A stretch of DNA of 14,185 nucleotides. Origin: JBCBRD01 sp039819785 (GTDB taxonomy: Bacteria; Pseudomonadota; Alphaproteobacteria; Rhizobiales; Hyphomicrobiaceae). Location of the stretch: assembly GCA_039819785.1 (NCBI GenBank), contig JBCBRH010000058.1:1-14185 (forward strand), given 5' to 3'. Of this stretch, positions 7,105 to 13,795 are shown one piece after another (position 1 is the first letter of the stretch; every line of letters begins with the position of its first letter). The notes under the pieces are model-generated. The model worked only from the letters and a program-made list of their open reading frames with translations, made no database searches and had not been told where the DNA came from. The translations under genes and the position numbers were made by a program.

Positions 7105-8160
7105 CTAATTGCGGGCCACAACGGCTTTCACCCGGACGCCGGGGGCTGGCCGTTCAAGTAGAACTTCACGGCGGAACCGGAACAGTTTGGCTGGGCGACC
7201 GCCCGTGCGCGTTTTCATTTCACCGGTGGGCTCGACAAGGCCCGCGCTTTCAACCAGGCGACGGAAGTTTTGTTTGTGCAGGTGGGGGCCCAGGATGGCC
7301 TCGACCGTTTTTTGGAGCTCAAAAAGCGTGAATTCAGGTGGCATCAATTCAAACACCACAGGACGGTATTTGATTTTTGCGCGCACACGACCGATAGCTG
7401 TCGCCAGGATGCGGCGGTGGTCGTACCGCATCGGCAAACCCATGCGCCTCAGAATATTGGTTGGTGCACTGGCCCGTTCAGGCCGGTCGCGATTGGCTTC
7501 ACCCACGAGACCAGCCTCATAGAGAAGTTCGTAGCGTTCCAGGACTTTCTCTTCATCCCAGGTGCCGCCGTCAAATCCGAAGCAAAGGCGGACGCGCTGA
7601 GTGCGATCGGTCAATCGGAACGGGTTTTGATGAAACGAGGTTTGGTTGGCCCATTTCGTCAGCTCTGGTTCGATGACCGTTTCCAGGATTTCGGGACGGC
7701 CTTTGCGCCAATCCTCCCAGGGGAAGAACTGGTACCAGCTGCGCCAATGTCCTTCGTCGGCGCTTTCGATCTCAGAAGCCTGGGTCAGAGCCAGATAGCC
7801 GATCGACATGACGTGCGGCCGGGTATCGTTGGCCTCCGCGTGGCGGCCGCGGTCGCCAAACGTATAGAGTTGTTCGACATAGCCCAGTTCCAATCCTGTC
7901 TGGTCGCTGACCCAGGATCGAAGGCCGATGTCGAGAGTGCGGTGTTCGAGCGGTGAAAACGGACCAAACGGCAGACCGTCACTTGCTCCGCCGTCATCGG
8001 GATTATCGCGTACGATCAGCACGACAGGTTCGTCATGCTGGACCGCTACAATGGCAGCGTTCAAGCCGATTTCTACGGCTGCTGCGGTGTCCACCCTTGG
8101 GGATGGGACGTGGAAGGTCTCGTGGTTCGTCACCGGCATATGTGCTAAGCCCCGGTTCAT
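7105..8160 (-). CDS. nrtR: NrtR, Nudix-related transcriptional repressor of NAD metabolism
   Basis: NrtR proteins couple a ligand-sensing, usually non-catalytic Nudix domain to a DNA-binding winged helix and repress NAD synthesis or salvage genes. Here the Nudix-like domain spans about residues 28-130. The catalytic box is degenerate: LRSWVSDQTGLELGY (80-94) replaces the RE-x-x-EE-x-G pattern, losing the metal-binding glutamates. The C-terminal winged helix (about 276-332) includes FTLFELQKTVEAILG, NFRRLVESAGLVEPTG and the wing GRPAKLFRFRREV, which is highly characteristic of the family. At 351 residues it is long for NrtR, owing to a 140-200 insert rich in Trp and charged residues. I chose the ATG at 8160 because GAGGAG precedes it by about five bases; the frame stays open 30 codons further. 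It is transcribed towards nadABC but separated by 570 bases. No copy of the operator was seen at its own start. Confidence 0.9.
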   Translation of the reverse strand: MNRGLAHMPVTNHETFHVPSPRVDTAAAVEIGLNAAIVAVQHDEPVVLIVRDNPDDGGASDGLPFGPFSPLEHRTLDIGLRSWVSDQTGLELGYVEQLYTFGDRGRHAEANDTRPHVMSIGYLALTQASEIESADEGHWRSWYQFFPWEDWRKGRPEILETVIEPELTKWANQTSFHQNPFRLTDRTQRVRLCFGFDGGTWDEEKVLERYELLYEAGLVGEANRDRPERASAPTNILRRMGLPMRYDHRRILATAIGRVRAKIKYRPVVFELMPPEFTLFELQKTVEAILGPHLHKQNFRRLVESAGLVEPTGEMKTRTGGRPAKLFRFRREVLLERPAPGVRVKAVVARN

Positions 8161-8239
8161 GATATCTCCTCGCCGCTGACCTCCCCAAATCATACGGCTT
8201 GAAACGGCTAGTGCTCGATCATGGCCGTTTTGAGATAAA

Positions 8240-8255
8240 CAGATTTTCAAATCTG
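8240..8255. repeat. Perfect 16-base palindrome between the HD gene and nrtR
   Basis: CAGATTT-TC-AAATCTG is perfectly symmetric, 80 bases before the nrtR start. Read on the - strand it is followed by TTTATC, so it could be a weak terminator after the HD gene; alternatively it could be an operator for nrtR. It does not resemble the operators at 6675 and 6733. Confidence 0.4.
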
Positions 8256-8344
8256 CGGGAAAGCGTATTGGGAGGGGCTGATTATCGCCGTAATGCCAGC
8301 GCTTCGGCGCACCGTGCGGTAATGAACTCAGGGCAGATTTAATG

Positions 8345-8995
8345 TCACGCGCCTAGCTCATTAAGCGTCTGAAAGCGCTTTAAAAGTCGAATTTGTGCGT
8401 CACGTGCGGGCCAGGGCTCAAGTGATTCGAGGCTGGCTTGGAGCTGTTTCGACAATGCGGGAGGCTTGCCGAAGAATTGTTCGGCTTCGTTGTGCGCAAA
8501 CCCGGCTAAAGCCGTTGCCTCGAAAAAGGCTGATATGCGATCTGCCGATTTAATTTCCCGCGAGATTGTTTTTGGCAATTGAGCAGGCAGTGAAAACCGA
8601 ACGTGAATGGCTTCCAGCAGCCTGTTCTCAAGCGCGCGGTAGTCGAGGCCGATGGCATTTTTGAAGGGACTGATTAGGTCACCCACGACGTATTCGGCTG
8701 CATCGTGCAGCAGTGCTGCGCGGCACCACTTCAGTGGCCAGTTCGGCTGACGGTCGCGGCAGATTTCCTCGACGATCAAGGCATGTTGGGCGACCGAAAG
8801 GGCATGGTCGCCGGTGGTCTGGCCGTTCCAGCGGGCCACGCGGGCCAGCCCATGCGCGATGTCTTCGATTTCGATGTCGAGGGGTGAGGGGTCAAGGAGG
8901 TCCAGGCGGCGGCCGGAGAGCATGCGTTGCCAGGCGCGGTTTGATGGCGCTGGGATTTCGCTCGCCTGGCGCGTGGGTTTGAGGGATGGCTTCAT
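8345..8995 (-). CDS. HD-domain phosphohydrolase (YfbR/5'-deoxynucleotidase-like)
   Basis: This 216-residue protein has an HD metal-dependent phosphohydrolase fold. Visible metal ligands are His71 (SVAQHALIV), His97-Asp98 (ALLHDAAEYVVGDLISPFK) and Asp152 (KSADR). This H...HD...D order and spacing, with the LHDAAE-x-x-x-GD signature, resembles E. coli YfbR, a nucleoside 5'-monophosphatase acting on deoxynucleotides. Here the N-terminal 45 residues are extra (RMLSGRRLDLLDPSPLDIEIEDIAHGLARVARWNG), a form I associate with rhizobial 'HD family hydrolase' entries; the substrate is unproven. The start ATG at 8995 lacks a clear ribosome site. Neighbours are tag upstream (87-base gap with a stem-loop) and nrtR downstream (184-base gap). 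No membrane segment or signal peptide is seen. Confidence 0.82.
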   Translation of the reverse strand: MKPSLKPTRQASEIPAPSNRAWQRMLSGRRLDLLDPSPLDIEIEDIAHGLARVARWNGQTTGDHALSVAQHALIVEEICRDRQPNWPLKWCRAALLHDAAEYVVGDLISPFKNAIGLDYRALENRLLEAIHVRFSLPAQLPKTISREIKSADRISAFFEATALAGFAHNEAEQFFGKPPALSKQLQASLESLEPWPARDAQIRLLKRFQTLNELGA

Positions 8996-9027
8996 GGTGG
9001 CTGGTTTCGAAACTTGCTGTTGTTAAG

Positions 9028-9068
9028 GGCGGTGGACTTTAGGATTGCAGACCTCTCCTAACACCGCC
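9028..9068 (-). other. Strong bulged stem-loop between tag and the HD gene
   Basis: GGCGGTG (9028-9034) pairs with CACCGCC (9062-9068), and TTAGGA (9039-9044) pairs with TCCTAA (9056-9061). A four-base one-sided bulge (GACT) separates the two helices and the loop has 11 bases. There is no T-run after it on the - strand, so it may be a transcript-processing or stabilising element within a tag-HD transcript rather than a terminator. Confidence 0.45.
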
Positions 9069-9082
9069 ATGGGATCGCACGG

Positions 9083-9715
9083 CTAAGTTGATGGGGCTGA
9101 TTGAGTGCCGACAACCAGACTGGTCTGCAATTTGGCACAGGCGACGTGGCGATGGCACGACACGAGGTGATCGTTTACCAGTCCGCAGGATTGCATCAAC
9201 GCATACATCGTCGTCGGACCTACGAAGCTGAACCCACGGCTTTTCAATGTTTTTGAAAGTGCTTTGGATTGCTCGGTCTGGGCTGGCAAGTCTTCCATCC
9301 TCTTGGGCCGATTGATCGATGGGCGATGGTCAACGTGGCTCCAGACAAGCCATGCGAAGTCATCGTGTTGTGTGATTTTGAGATAGGCTTTGGCGTTGTT
9401 GATTGTAGCGTCGATCTTGGCGCGGTTGCGGACGATGCCCGCGTCATTCATCAGCCTTTCGACATCGGTGGGGGTGAAGGCTGCGATCTTTACAGGATCG
9501 AAATTCATGAACGCTTTTCGAAAGTTGTTGCGCTTTCGCAAAATCGTCAGCCAGGACAATCCTGACTGAAAGCTCTCCAAGACAAGCTTTTCGAAGAGCC
9601 GCTCGCCGTCCGTGATGGGGACGCCCCATTCCTCATCGTGGTAACGGGTGTATTCGGGATCATCGATGCCCGGCCAAACGCACCGTTTGAGCGGGTTTGC
9701 TGCCTGCACTGCCAT
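9083..9715 (-). CDS. tag: DNA-3-methyladenine glycosylase I
   Basis: Tag excises 3-methyladenine from alkylated DNA in base excision repair. The 210-residue length fits the family, with a slightly long C-terminal tail. The structural zinc ligands are visible as Cys12 (RCVW), His26 (YHDEEWGVP), His183 and Cys187 (NDHLVSC). The helix-hairpin-helix glycosylase core includes the substrate-pocket segment LVLESFQSGLSWLTILRKR (residues 44-62), with the catalytic-position Glu47. The C-terminal MYALMQSCGLVNDH is also standard. The start ATG is one base after the ygfZ stop (TGA-C-ATG), so it is probably translated by re-initiation in a ygfZ-tag operon. Cells with tag in an operon usually express it constitutively; nothing here suggests alkylation-inducible control. 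Confidence 0.95.
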   Translation of the reverse strand: MAVQAANPLKRCVWPGIDDPEYTRYHDEEWGVPITDGERLFEKLVLESFQSGLSWLTILRKRNNFRKAFMNFDPVKIAAFTPTDVERLMNDAGIVRNRAKIDATINNAKAYLKITQHDDFAWLVWSHVDHRPSINRPKRMEDLPAQTEQSKALSKTLKSRGFSFVGPTTMYALMQSCGLVNDHLVSCHRHVACAKLQTSLVVGTQSAPST

Positions 9716-9716
9716 G

Positions 9717-10646
9717 TCAGGCGTTTTTCGTGCTAGCCGGGTCGGCCTTCTTTGCTGCGTAGTCGCTCAGTTTGAACGTGGCCCACTCAGGCACGGTGAC
9801 GTTGATTGGGATGTCGTCTGCTGTAATGGGTACCGCGTTGGAAATGGCTTCCGCCACCCGGTCAAGCCGTAGCATCGCAAGGCCGGTTTTGCCACTGACC
9901 GACCCGACGACACCGATGGTCGCGGTGCCCGCCTTGATGTCGGTTCCCGATTTGGGGAGCGGCTGGTCGGCGGAAATCTGGCAGATGCGTTTGCGAGCGG
10001 TGCCACGGTGTTGCATTCGCGAAACCACTTCCTGGCCGACATAGCATCCTTTTTCGAAGTCGACGCCGGAGAGCTGGTCCAGCATGGCTTCATGGGGAAA
10101 GGCGTCAGACAATTGGAAATCATGGCCGCTGTCGGGTACGCCGAGATGTATGCGATGGCGATGAAAGGCATCCGCTGAGGCTGGTGTTGATTGCACTTCG
10201 CCGGGCACCCAGTCTGTTGCAAGTGTCACCAGCAGGCGAAGGCCTAGTGCTGGCGTGCGCGGGTCTGCGAAGACGTGCGCCCCGGTCTCGGGCAGTTTCA
10301 GTTCGTCGGGTGAGCTATCCGACCAAAGCGATGAGACGGTGTAGTTAGCAGATACATTTTCAATCGTCACCGCGCTGCGCAATTTGTACATGTTGAGGCG
10401 TTGGGCCAGGGGGCCGGCGTGGTCGCGCGTAACGTCGAGCAGGAATGTGTTTTCGGCTTTGCAGAACACCAGGAAGTCAAACAGTATTTTTCCCTGCGGT
10501 GTGAGGAGCGCGGCGTAGACGGCGTCACCTTCTGCCAGCCTTTCAACGTCGTTGGTGAGAAGGCCCTGCAGCAGCTTCGTGCTGTCGGGACCGGAGACCT
10601 CGACGACACCGCGGTCCGGTCGGAGGGCTAGGTTCCATTTGCTCAT
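9717..10646 (-). CDS. ygfZ: YgfZ, folate-binding GcvT-like protein for Fe-S cluster maintenance
   Basis: YgfZ proteins are tetrahydrofolate-binding relatives of GcvT needed for full activity of certain Fe-S enzymes (for example MiaB). The diagnostic motif K-G-C-Y-x-G-Q-E is at residues 199-206, with the conserved Cys201, followed by VVSRMQHRGTARKR. The N-terminal half carries the VSGPDSTKLLQGLLTNDVERL segment typical of the GcvT fold. Length (309) is normal. It is the first gene of a - strand unit with tag, divergent from the dihydroorotase gene across 260 bases. Only a weak ribosome site is visible before the ATG at 10646. Its presence near nadA, an Fe-S enzyme, is suggestive but not proof of a link. 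Confidence 0.93.
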   Translation of the reverse strand: MSKWNLALRPDRGVVEVSGPDSTKLLQGLLTNDVERLAEGDAVYAALLTPQGKILFDFLVFCKAENTFLLDVTRDHAGPLAQRLNMYKLRSAVTIENVSANYTVSSLWSDSSPDELKLPETGAHVFADPRTPALGLRLLVTLATDWVPGEVQSTPASADAFHRHRIHLGVPDSGHDFQLSDAFPHEAMLDQLSGVDFEKGCYVGQEVVSRMQHRGTARKRICQISADQPLPKSGTDIKAGTATIGVVGSVSGKTGLAMLRLDRVAEAISNAVPITADDIPINVTVPEWATFKLSDYAAKKADPASTKNA

Positions 10647-10805
10647 GTTGGTCCCGCTTCTTGTGAAGGTGCGATGGGTGCGTCATGCACGTTGGTTATG
10701 CGTGAGTTTTGAAGCAACTTGATACACTCCGCTGGTGGGTTGCAAGGGAAGTCTTGTCGGGCGTTTGCCCATGATGGGTTGAAACGGGCACCTTGCTGGC
10801 CTCAT

Positions 10806-10850
10806 AACCCTTCGCGCATTAACCCTTCCCGCATAAACCCCTGGCGCAAG
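10806..10850 (+). repeat. Three tandem 15-base repeats in the dihydroorotase leader
   Basis: AACCCTTCGCGCATT, AACCCTTCCCGCATA and AACCCCTGGCGCAAG follow each other without gaps. The first two differ at two positions, and the third has diverged further but keeps AACCC and GCGCA. They end 57 bases before the ATG at 10907, in the divergent promoter region. They may be tandem binding sites for a regulator, or a slippage expansion. Confidence 0.6.
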
Positions 10851-10906
10851 TCGTCAGTGTCCAACCTCAAAACCCGATTTACGTCAATCAGCTGGAGTGC
10901 TTTTCC

Positions 10907-12235
10907 ATGGCAGATCGCTACGACCTCATTTTACGCGGCGGTACGGTCGTATCGCCTGCCGGTTCGGAACAGGTCGACGTGGCCGTGCAAAACGGGCGGA
11001 TTGCTGCCATCGGTGGCTTGTCCTCGGCAGTCAGCGCCGATGTCTTGGATGTTAAAGGGTTGACTATTCTTCCCGGCGTAATCGACACGCAGGTGCATTT
11101 CCGTGAGCCCGGACTGACCCACAAAGAGGACTTGGAGACAGGCTCTCGCGCTGCCGTGATGGGAGGCGTGACGGCCGTGTTTGAAATGCCGAACACCAAC
11201 CCACTGACCACCACGTCTGAGTTGCTTGCCGATAAGATCTCACGGGCGCTCAACCGGATGTTTTGCGACTTTGCCTTCTTCGTTGGCGGCACGCGTGACA
11301 ATGTCGATGACATCCCAATGCTTGAACGGCTCGACGGGTCGGCGGGCATCAAGGTGTTTATGGGCTCGTCTACGGGATCGCTGCTTGTCGAGGATGATGT
11401 TTCGCTCGCTAAGATCATTGCGGCCTTGTCGCGCCGGGCATCGTTCCATGCCGAAGACGAGGCGCGTCTGATCTCGCGGATGGATGAGCGTGTGCCGGGC
11501 GATCCGTCTTCACATCCTGTCTGGCGTGATGAGACGGCGGCTCTCATGGCCACGCAACGGCTCGTCAAGCTGGCTGAGACCTATCGCAAGCGCGTGCACG
11601 TCTTGCACATTTCGACGGCCGATGAGATGGCGTTTCTTGGACACCATAAAGAGTGGGCCAGTGTCGAGGTGACGCCGCATCATCTCACGCTGGAAGCGCC
11701 GGAGTGCTACGAGCGGCTTGGTGCCTATGCGCAGATGAACCCGCCCGTTCGCGATGCGCGGCACAGGGCGGGGCTTTGGCGCGGGATCGCAGATGGCACG
11801 GTCGACGTTCTCGGGTCCGATCACGCTCCGCATGTTCGCGAAGAAAAGGAGCATGCCTATCCGAATTCGCATTCCGGGATGACGGGGGTGCAAACGTTGG
11901 TGCCGATGATGCTCGATCATGTCAATGCGGGGCGGTTGAGCCTGCAGCGGTTCGTTGATCTGACAAGTGCAGGACCACAACGGTTGTTCGGCTTGCGTGG
12001 CAAGGGGAGGATCGCTGTTGGCTATGATGCGGATTTCACGATCGTCGATCTGCAGCGCCGCGAGACGATTTCCAACGATTGGATTGAAAGCCGGTGCGGG
12101 TGGACGCCCTATGACGGTGTGTCGGTGACGGGCTGGCCGGTGGGGACGTATGTGCGTGGGCAGCAGGTGATGTGGCAAGGTTCTTTGGCTGATACGGCGA
12201 CAGGTGCGCCGGTGCGGTTCTACGATACTGTTTAA
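10907..12235 (+). CDS. pyrC: Dihydroorotase-family amidohydrolase
   Basis: Dihydroorotase closes carbamoyl-aspartate to dihydroorotate in pyrimidine synthesis. The 442-residue length and motifs fit the class I branch: PGVIDTQVHFREPG (56-69), FEMPNTNP, the lysine to be carboxylated in AGIKVFMGSSTGSL (Lys149), metal ligands His181 (FHAED) and His234 (VLHIST), and catalytic Asp305 (GSDHAPH). One difference is plain: the first His of the usual His-x-His metal motif is Gln62, leaving only His64. I recall such Q-V-H-F-R variants among enzymes annotated as dihydroorotase, and the other ligands are intact, so this is probably active rather than a PyrB-partner pseudo-enzyme. Related hydantoinase or allantoinase activity cannot be excluded. 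GGAG lies nine bases before the ATG. pyrB is not adjacent. Confidence 0.88.
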   Translation: MADRYDLILRGGTVVSPAGSEQVDVAVQNGRIAAIGGLSSAVSADVLDVKGLTILPGVIDTQVHFREPGLTHKEDLETGSRAAVMGGVTAVFEMPNTNPLTTTSELLADKISRALNRMFCDFAFFVGGTRDNVDDIPMLERLDGSAGIKVFMGSSTGSLLVEDDVSLAKIIAALSRRASFHAEDEARLISRMDERVPGDPSSHPVWRDETAALMATQRLVKLAETYRKRVHVLHISTADEMAFLGHHKEWASVEVTPHHLTLEAPECYERLGAYAQMNPPVRDARHRAGLWRGIADGTVDVLGSDHAPHVREEKEHAYPNSHSGMTGVQTLVPMMLDHVNAGRLSLQRFVDLTSAGPQRLFGLRGKGRIAVGYDADFTIVDLQRRETISNDWIESRCGWTPYDGVSVTGWPVGTYVRGQQVMWQGSLADTATGAPVRFYDTV

Positions 12236-12263
12236 CGTCCGACGGGTTGATTAATGTCGGATG
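12236..12263 (+). terminator. Hairpin directly after the pyrC stop
   Basis: CGTCCGAC (12236-12243) pairs with GTCGGATG (12256-12263), eight pairs including one G-T, with a 12-base loop. It starts on the first base after the stop. No T-run follows, so it is either a weak terminator or a 3' stabiliser. Confidence 0.35.
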
Positions 12264-12312
12264 CGCCCACCCGCTCGACTTGACCACGGGCACCGTCGTG
12301 GCACGGGCGTTG

Positions 12313-12341
12313 CTCCTTAACGGATGGTTTCGGTTAAGGAG
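12313..12341 (+). promoter_or_regulatory. Hairpin that would sequester the ribosome binding site of the next gene
   Basis: CTCCTTAAC (12313-12321) and GTTAAGGAG (12333-12341) form a perfect nine-pair stem with an 11-base loop. The 3' arm contains AAGGAG, the only good Shine-Dalgarno sequence near the following gene, nine bases before the TTG at 12351. An in-frame ATG (12324) sits in the loop. A T-poor tail (TGTTTAGG) argues against a plain terminator. Translational control is inference. Confidence 0.5.
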
Positions 12342-12350
12342 TGTTTAGGA

Positions 12351-12596
12351 TTGGGACAGTCGTCAGCATCAAAGGGCCGCCCTCGGTTGGTCTCGCCGAT
12401 TGTTGGATTTCTGCGCGGGGCGGCTTTCGGCGCATTGTCCATGGGCGCGCTGGCTGTCGTTGGGGCAGGTGCCTATGTCGCGAAGTCAGCGGCGGGCATT
12501 GACCTGATGGAGGGCCATTCCCCTTTGCATAAGCCGCTATGGCCTGTCGCAAAAGAGCTTCGCGCCGTGTGGGTTGAGGTTCGTAAGCTTGGGTGA
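12351..12596 (+). CDS. Small single-pass membrane protein, function unknown
   Basis: I do not recognise a family. From the TTG at 12351 the protein has 81 residues: a polar, basic N-terminus (SSASKGRPR), a Gly/Ala-rich hydrophobic segment of about 25 residues (FLRGAAFGALSMGALAVVGAGAYVA) that is probably a membrane helix, and a C-terminal amphipathic part ending KELRAVWVEVRKLG. The TTG is chosen because AAGGAG lies nine bases before it. An in-frame ATG at 12324 would add nine residues but has no ribosome site and lies within the hairpin loop. It follows pyrC by 115 bases on the same strand and may share its transcript. Coding is supported by composition and a coherent membrane-protein layout; without a homologue it stays tentative. 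Confidence 0.5.
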   Translation: MGQSSASKGRPRLVSPIVGFLRGAAFGALSMGALAVVGAGAYVAKSAAGIDLMEGHSPLHKPLWPVAKELRAVWVEVRKLG

Positions 12597-12742
12597 GGAT
12601 TCTAGATGCGCGTGCGATGGGAGCCGGGCGGACGCAGCCATGGGTGTGGGGTAAGGCGGATGACCTCCTCAGCGCGTTGTTAGGTTGCATTCAGAGCATA
12701 AGCCCAATGCTACGCCGCTCCTGGGAGACTGGAGGGGGTGCA

Positions 12743-12778
12743 CAAGCCTCGCAGGCCTTACAAGCCTCGCAGGCCTTA
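12743..12778. repeat. Perfect tandem duplication of an 18-base unit
   Basis: CAAGCCTCGCAGGCCTTA occurs twice without a gap (12743-12760 and 12761-12778). Each unit holds a small inverted repeat (AGCCT with AGGC-CT). The second copy ends exactly at the stop codon of the L,D-transpeptidase gene (TAA on the - strand at 12778-12776). On the - strand the copies form adjacent GC-rich stems directly after that gene. Confidence 0.75.
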
Positions 12779-13525
12779 ACTGTCGTCTTTTCCTGCAGCG
12801 CCGTTTGCAGGCCCATTAGTCAGTGCTGCAACTCCTACGGCCCGGTCCCATTTTTTCACGACTTTCACGGTCGTGCCGACATCAACAAGGCCGGCGAGAT
12901 GAACGACATGGTGGTTCATCATTCTGAAACACCCAGATGACGCCGCATGGCCGATGGATTTGGGCTTGTTGGTGCCGTGGATGCGATAGAGCGACTGGCC
13001 CAGGTAAATCGCCTTTGCGCCTAATGGGTTGCGGACGCCGCCCGTCATTGTTTTGGGAAGGTATGGCTCGCGCTTTCGCATGGCGGCTGGTGGATGCCAG
13101 CTCGGCCAGTCAGCCACGCGGCTCACGGTTTCGGTACCTGTCCACTGAAAGCCGATCCGCCCGACCGAGATCGGATAGACGAGCACCTGGCTGGCGGACT
13201 TGATGTAAAACAGCTTTCGGGCCGAGGTGTCGATGATGACCGTTCCGGCTTTTTCAGTATTTGCGATTGCCGCTGACTGCGGGGCCTTCGGAGTAATGGT
13301 CGGTCTCGCGCCTCCGGTCATTTTGGACGGGTAGCGGCGCTGAGCGCGCTTGCGCTGAAGGGCTTTGCGGCGTGCTTCCTCCGCCCGGTCAAGAAAAACC
13401 GGGGATCCGTCGCGCCAAACGATCTCGGCCTGCGCCGATCCGGGAAGCGCTGTGGTGCTGAACGCGGCAATGCCCGAAAAGGCCAGCGCACCGCAGATCA
13501 TGTGAAAATATGGGCTCTTACGCAT
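12776..13525 (-). CDS. Secreted L,D-transpeptidase (YkuD domain)
   Basis: L,D-transpeptidases make 3-3 cross-links in peptidoglycan or attach proteins to it in the periplasm. The 249-residue protein has a signal peptide ending near SAQA (residue 33), a basic linker (about 45-90, RKALQRKRAQRRYPSK), and a YkuD domain (about 94-225). The catalytic region contains HGTNKPKSIG (His183) and SSGCFRM, whose Cys199 is the nucleophile. The domain also has the family's WTGTETVSR, WPSWHPPAAM and NPLGAKAIYLG segments. A C-terminal tail of about 24 residues (AALTNGPANGAAGKDDS) lies beyond the domain. It is followed upstream on the same strand by a second, truncated paralogue. The ribosome site before 13525 is weak. 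Confidence 0.93.
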   Translation of the reverse strand: MRKSPYFHMICGALAFSGIAAFSTTALPGSAQAEIVWRDGSPVFLDRAEEARRKALQRKRAQRRYPSKMTGGARPTITPKAPQSAAIANTEKAGTVIIDTSARKLFYIKSASQVLVYPISVGRIGFQWTGTETVSRVADWPSWHPPAAMRKREPYLPKTMTGGVRNPLGAKAIYLGQSLYRIHGTNKPKSIGHAASSGCFRMMNHHVVHLAGLVDVGTTVKVVKKWDRAVGVAALTNGPANGAAGKDDS

Positions 13526-13747
13526 TTACCTGACCGCCTTTTCACTGTTGGTTGGCCGATCTTGCGTCAGCTCAGGTCGTTCCTGCAACCCCAGCCCAAG
13601 CGCATTCTCGTGATTGCACTGCGAATTGGCCGATGTCTCAAGGCGATGTGGCACTCGGGCTTCAGTCTGCACGACCCAGGGGAAGCCTCGCTGCGGCCGT
13701 GGTCTGAGGGCTTATGATCAACTCGGGCGTGACCCGGTGATCGTCTC

Positions 13748-13783
13748 GGGCGAAGCCTGGGTTTTGAGGCCGTGACTTCGCCC
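13748..13783 (-). terminator. Hairpin downstream of the second L,D-transpeptidase
   Basis: GGGCGAAG (13748-13755) and CTTCGCCC (13776-13783) form a perfect eight-pair stem with a 20-base loop, 12 bases after the stop at 13796. No T-run follows on the - strand. It may mark the 3' end of that gene's transcript. The remaining bases to 13525 (270-base gap in all) show no convincing gene. Confidence 0.35.
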
Positions 13784-13795
13784 AATATTCGATGA

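Noticed and set aside
7270..7956. + strand open frame of 228 codons opposite nrtR
   Set aside because: The - strand frame carries the NrtR winged-helix signature across the same bases; the + strand product has no coherent features.
10719..11063. + strand open frame containing NPSRI-NPSRI-NPWRK repeats
   Set aside because: The peptide repeat is just the 15-base DNA tandem repeat read in frame; the rest overlaps pyrC in another frame.
11510..12178. - strand open frame of 222 codons opposite pyrC
   Set aside because: Antisense to conserved dihydroorotase motifs; His/Pro/Arg-rich, no domain.
12743..12778. Possible short CRISPR-like or mobile-element terminal repeats
   Set aside because: Only two units of 18 bases with no spacer between them, no cas genes, no transposase and no target-site duplication.
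13567..13785. 72-codon - strand frame in the gap between the two L,D-transpeptidases
   Set aside because: Arg/Pro/Ser-rich, no ribosome site, no hydrophobic or conserved-looking segment, and it covers the hairpin at 13748-13783.
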